NCBI RefSeq assembly: GCF_037038585.1 | Contig: NC_092522.1 | Span: forward strand, 49,885,661-49,949,660 | Direction: 5' to 3' | DNA: 64,000 nucleotides | Source of the DNA: Patagioenas fasciata | Taxonomy: Eukaryota; Chordata; Aves; Columbiformes; Columbidae | Shown here: positions 59,854-64,000 of the stretch, piece after piece | How the letters are laid out: the number at the start of each line of letters is the position of its first letter | How positions within the stretch are numbered: the stretch's first letter is position 1 | Notes under the pieces: generated by a model | The model's database searches: none | Seen by the model: the letters and a program-made list of their open reading frames with translations, nothing else | What the model was told of the DNA's origin: nothing | Translations under genes and position numbers: made by a program

Positions 59854-62800
59854 CTGAAATAGAAAAAAAAAAAAATTAAGAGAAACACCATAAACTCACG
59901 AAAATACTCAATATGGTGAAAAAGTCACCTATTTATGCAATCAGTATTTGGTATTATAGAATATCAAATCATAGCGAGTAATGACCCCAGAACATTTGTT
60001 ACCTGCAGAGTCATTCAAAATTGGCAGCGCATTACAGAATTAATTAATTTAAAACAAACCCCAAAGACTTTCAGATAGAGAACAAAGATAAAGAATACAT
60101 TTCAGTGAACCTGCGACACTATAATTAAGAATGCCACTTCACCCTTCAAGCGTCTCTATATTGTAGCTTGTGTTTTGCAAAAAAAAAAAAAAAAAAAAAA
60201 GCATCTCAAGGCTCTGAGTGACATATCCCAGGTCCTCACACAGGGATTTCCATCCATCTCACCTCCAGCTGCAGTCTTAGACACGTTGGGGCAGAACTGA
60301 CCCATTTTCAGTTAAGTTGTGCAACTAAAGTCTCTGAAACTGCTAAACACAGTACAAGGTCACCCTTTTGTGACCAACAGTTCTTCTGCAGTTGAAGAAG
60401 TTCCTCCTACTGTGACCTGCAATGTTTTTTGGTATAGGACTGTGCACAGTTATGTTGGGACAATATGCTGGGTACACTATGCAAAAGCAAGTTAACTTTA
60501 ATGATGTTGAAAACAGCTCACCTCTCCTTCTGGTCTTTCTTCTTTTTCTTAAGAGAATCACCTTTGTGTTCCTGTTTTTAAAGATATGCATTTAAATGGA
60601 AAAGGAACAGAGCATCTTGGCTAAACCATCTGCACAGCAAACACAGGGTAGCATTTGCTCCACAGAGCAACACGCACATGGAGCAGGTTGGGAGAACTTC
60701 TAACAAGTCACGAGATGCAACATGTTAGGGAGACACTGCAGAGCCTGGTGCCCAGAGCCCTTCCTGTCACCTCATGGAACGTACAGCCCTCTTGTCACCA
60801 ACACGCTGCCCCTGCCATGCAAGGAGGCACAAACCCAGCTACACAAGGAGACAGGCTTGTCTCTCGGGCACGTGACAGATCCTTGGGTCAACAGACAGAC
60901 TTATGACCAGGCAGATGTGCCTGGTCTGCTGACTGAGTGCACCTGTCGAATGACAGGGTTTGCCCGTGTCTGGTCATGCACTGGCTGCGCTCTGAGCCAC
61001 CTTACAGAGAAGGAGAAGCACGTCCCCTGGGACAGAGGGTGGCAGGGAACAGGCTGACAGTGCAATTTACCCGCCCTGCAACTTGCTCCCACCTACATGA
61101 GATGGTTCCACGGGGAAGCACGGAATGGGCTTGGAGCCAGGTGGGCTGTGCTAGAGGATGCATGCAACAGAAACCTCACCCTAGCTTTAAACAATGAGCA
61201 AGATCCCAGATGGAATCGTGCTGATATAAATCCAGCAGAAGATCCAGCCCTCTGTGGTCAGACAACATGCAACAAACTTTAATTGAACACTACTTTTTTT
61301 CCCTTAAGAGGCAAGGGAAAAAAAACAAACAAAACAAACCCTATTGATTCTGTGTCATCTGTCTATCAGCCTCAAAGCATGAGGCAGTGAAACCCACCAC
61401 CACACAAACCTAAGTCTGTGCACTTCATACTGCACACAACCAGTTTTTACTGATGACATTAGTCCTACTGGAGCCAGGAACCCACTCCCTGGGGAGCAGC
61501 AGGTGTCAAGCTCGGGCATTCCTCCTGCATCATCTGTCAGGCTCTCAGGCTAGCTCTCACATGCTGCCTTTTTATATGGAAAATGTCACACAAACCTTTC
61601 CCTTATCTTCATCCTTCGCTTTTTTTTTCTCTTTCATTTTCTCTTGGTAAGTCTTGTAGTTCACGTGTTCCTTCTTGGGGGGCTGCAATAGAGATTGGGA
61701 GGGATACCACTGATGAAATTTTCAAATAGGTTCAAAAAAACATTCACAGACTTTCATGGAAAATATTTTTCAGGTGGTGGTGGAGAAACATTAGGAATGT
61801 TTAATTTATTTTGAGTGAGAGGAAGAGACTTATGGTATGTAAGGTAGACACACAGAAAACATACCAGACAGCAGAGAGGGATGTTTATGCTCTATATCAG
61901 TCCTACAAGGCTTCCACATACACAATGATCTAGAAAGAAAACCCATACCCCTCCCCACCTCCTAAAAAAATAAAAAACCTAGATTTTTTTTTTTCTTTTA
62001 CATCACTGATGATAAATAAAAGTGGAAAGTTTTCTCCATCTTTAACTCACTGGGAAACTTAAGTTTTAATAAGCAAGACCCCCTCTCCAATTATTTAGTT
62101 TTGAATGGCCTGATTAAAAATTAGTAAATGTTGTCTTCTACCCCAAACAGTCATATTTCATCTAAACAACATCTCTGATAACACAAATACACTAATTTTC
62201 CAAACATATACAGAAAAAAAAGAGAAGATAGAACAGACATTGTAAAAGTAAGGATGAAGTTGGAGAAGGATCAGGGTGGGGGATCTTGTATTGTAAGAGA
62301 GTAATGCAATCCCCCCCCCCCCCCCCCGCCGCAGTGTTTTTTACCACCTTCCTGCACTATAAAATCAGGGTGACCACTCAGCACAAACCAAGTGACAATC
62401 ACCTTGGCTCCCAGCATGATAGCACGCTCCTGTTCCCATATGCGTTGCTCCTGCTTCTTGTAGCCAGTGATTCCAAACTTGTGCACTTCCAAACGAGCCT
62501 AAAACATTACAGAAAATTTCAAGCATTTCATAATTTGTCCAACCTGTTGTAAAATAACACTTGACAGACCACAACATAGTGGTCATACTCCCAAAGAAAC
62601 CCTGAGTATTACCCAAAATAAAATAAAACTGAGTTTGGAGCTATACTGCAGAACAGTTAACATCTAATCTCTGGATAGTGAGGACCATCATGGGGGCAGT
62701 TTTTTATTCTCATTTTATATAAAACAACACATGGAATGGATCTCCTCTATATAAAAATGAATCATGTTGTCCTGCACAAAGAAGAACAATGAAATGTGCT

Positions 62801-63615
62801 ATCTGCAGTGCCCAACATTTACATGCCCGTTCCTTGGCTGCAGAGCACTTAACTGGGGAGAAACACAGATGGGCAGGTGGTGAAATGGCTTGACTACCTA
62901 CATATGTATAGTTGGCACTATACAAGAATACCTTGGCAAAACCAGTAGTGAATTTATAATATTTTTAAAGGCTGTGGTTAAATCCTCACTGTTCTGTAGC
63001 ATCTCCAGTGAGATATTTCACTGGATCGCAGCACATCCCTGAGAAGAGATCAGGCATATGAAACAACTTGCACAGATCTGTAAATGAATCAGTATTTAAG
63101 AAGGCCAGTGCTACTTATGCTTATATAAGAACAGATGACAACAAAAAGACAAATGCAAAAAACTCATCTGCTGTTTCAAAACCAGATCTCAGTATGCTTT
63201 TTTTCCCCTCCTACATGAGATCACAAATCCAAGATAAATACTATGTGTCTGAAAGAGCTATGCTATGCACTACAGGTACTCACATAGCTTTACACAGCTG
63301 ATATACAGCTATGCTCCTCAAATTCTCATTAAAAGATCAGAAAAAGAAAGGTCACAGAGTGACCCTTCACACAGAGCAGCTGACAACAGCCAGTACGCTC
63401 ATCCTTTGGCCAAAAATACCTATTAGAAAATGCTCACCTACAACAGATAACCTTTTCTAGAAGCACTTCTCACTGCTCCCACTGTAGCTTTCCCAAGCAT
63501 ATAAATACACACACCTGCACACTAAAATATTGAGATTCAATAGGTCCTGCTGACTTACTTTTTCAAAGTTAAATTCTTGTTTGTTTGCACTTTTCTCTTC
63601 ATCCACTGTTTTGGT
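59724..63615 (-). CDS. C1orf131: C1orf131 orthologue, last five exons (partial)
   Basis: In transcript order the exons are 63615-63559, 62498-62403, 61682-61596, 60571-60522 and 59853-59724, on the minus strand. They give 139 residues plus a TGA stop. All introns are GT-AG and the phases fit. The protein is very basic with Glu/Lys-rich helices, and contains [35 protein letters not shown] and [20 protein letters not shown]. These match human C1orf131 (DUF4602; counterpart of yeast Faf1), a nucleolar component of the small-subunit processome needed for early 40S assembly. Human C1orf131 is about 290 residues, so roughly the N-terminal half lies beyond the right edge. The tail-to-tail arrangement with TRIM67 agrees with human 1q42. 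Confidence 0.93.
59854..60521 (-). other. C1orf131: C1orf131 last intron
   Basis: A 0.67-kb intron, GTGAGC to TTTCAG on the minus strand. It contains a pure A-run of about 21 bases on the + strand (60180-60200, a U-run in the pre-mRNA), probably the trace of a retroposed tail or a simple repeat. Confidence 0.85.
60522..60571 (-). CDS. C1orf131: C1orf131 penultimate exon
   Basis: A 50-base exon encoding [16 protein letters not shown] plus two bases of the next codon. The Lys-rich run is a likely nucleolar or nuclear localisation signal. Acceptor AAACAG and donor GTGAGC on the minus strand. The low complexity makes the exon hard to confirm alone, but it is needed to keep frame between its neighbours: joining the neighbours directly would be out of phase. 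Confidence 0.85.
60572..61595 (-). other. C1orf131: C1orf131 intron
   Basis: A 1.0-kb intron, GTTTGT to AAACAG on the minus strand. Moderately GC-rich around 60.7-61.2 kb, where several chance open frames overlap. No repeat was recognised. Confidence 0.85.
61596..61682 (-). CDS. C1orf131: C1orf131 exon
   Basis: An 87-base exon, phase 0 on both sides, encoding [20 protein letters not shown] and then a Lys/Asp/Glu-rich stretch ending [12 protein letters not shown] is one of the most conserved motifs of the family. Acceptor TTGCAG and donor GTTTGT. Confidence 0.93.
61683..62402 (-). other. C1orf131: C1orf131 intron with a G-run near the donor
   Basis: A 0.72-kb intron, GTGATT to TTGCAG on the minus strand. 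A 17-base C-run on the + strand (62311-62327) lies 76 bases after the donor and is a G17 run in the pre-mRNA. T-rich sequence near 61985-61999. Confidence 0.85.
62311..62327. repeat. 17-base C homopolymer
   Basis: Seventeen consecutive C residues on the + strand, followed by GCCGC. Long C/G homopolymers are much rarer than A/T ones in vertebrate DNA. The exact length should be treated with caution because such runs are error-prone in sequencing. Confidence 0.85.
62403..62498 (-). CDS. C1orf131: C1orf131 exon
   Basis: A 96-base exon, phase 0 on both sides, encoding [19 protein letters not shown] and then [13 protein letters not shown], the core of the DUF4602 domain. Acceptor TTTTAG and donor AAG|GTGATT on the minus strand. 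Confidence 0.94.
62499..63558 (-). other. C1orf131: C1orf131 intron
   Basis: A 1.06-kb intron, GTAAGT to TTTTAG on the minus strand. I see nothing unusual in it. Confidence 0.85.
63559..63615 (-). CDS. C1orf131: C1orf131 exon, most 5' one in the window
   Basis: A 57-base exon, phase 0 on both sides, encoding [19 protein letters not shown]. The FNFEK ending joins directly to ARLEV of the next exon, as in the human protein. Acceptor TTATAG preceded by a T/G-rich tract, donor GTAAGT. Earlier exons are beyond the right edge. Confidence 0.9.
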
Positions 63616-64000
63616 CTATAAACAAAACAAACCATTTTGAATTAATATAGCAAGTAATATCAGTTTAAATGCTGATTCTGATAGTTTTTTTGGAAAGTAA
63701 GAAAATGCAAAATGGATTGTAGGGAAGAGCATACAGCTTTACAGCAGTATCTTCCAGCTTTATTACCTGGATTCACTAACACACATGGTCTCAATGGCTT
63801 TTTTAATATGTAGATATGACAGGGTCTTACTGCAACAACCTTGCATAATTTGTAGGGTACCATTATAACACAGAGCCTTTAGCTTTGACATTTTTTTGGA
63901 TCATCTGCTACATCTTGAAAAAAGTTTCGTAACTCAGAAAAATATTAATAGCTGCAATTAATTTTTATATCTTCAAGTATAATTAAATTTTATAGGAGAA
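63616..64000 (-). other. C1orf131: C1orf131 intron, truncated by the window edge
   Basis: AT-rich sequence up to the right edge with no recognisable exon, so it is most likely part of the intron before the 63559-63615 exon. Confidence 0.7.

Overview
The window is vertebrate nuclear DNA, almost certainly from a bird. The evidence is a split gene with GT-AG introns of 1 to 7 kb, a CpG island over its first exon, short fragments of CR1 retroposons (the typical avian LINE, recognisable by the repeated ATTCTATG/CATAGAAT 3' end), and one solo retroviral LTR of a family I associate with birds. No Alu, L1 or B1-type mammalian repeats are seen. I cannot name the species. There is no prokaryotic gene, CRISPR array, tRNA or rRNA gene.

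Layout. (1) Positions 1 to about 15.5 kb are intergenic: no exon is recognisable, and the stretch holds a CR1 scrap, simple repeats, a strong G-quadruplex motif and some possible regulatory DNA. (2) From about 15.5 to 50.3 kb lies a complete TRIM67 gene on the + strand. Its ten coding exons give a 734-residue protein: split RING, two B-boxes, coiled coil with COS box, fibronectin type III and PRY-SPRY. Every junction keeps frame and every intron is GT-AG. (3) From 50.3 to about 59.5 kb lies non-coding DNA that probably includes a long TRIM67 3' UTR. (4) From 59.6 kb to the right edge lie the last five exons of the orthologue of human C1orf131 on the - strand. It is a basic nucleolar protein of the small-subunit processome (yeast Faf1 counterpart), and its 5' half is beyond the window. 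The two genes are tail to tail, as TRIM67 and C1orf131 are in human 1q42, so the block is conserved synteny.

The two genes have unrelated jobs: TRIM67 is a neuronal E3 ubiquitin ligase and C1orf131 acts in ribosome assembly. The observations most worth checking are a split (non-canonical) RE1/REST-type site about 170 bp upstream of the TRIM67 start codon, a one-residue shortening in the SPRY domain, an internally deleted solo LTR in TRIM67 intron 2, an intron-1 read-through frame followed by an intronic polyadenylation signal, and a 17-base G-run (read on the RNA strand) just downstream of a C1orf131 5' splice site. I found no convincing new gene system; most other open frames look like chance.
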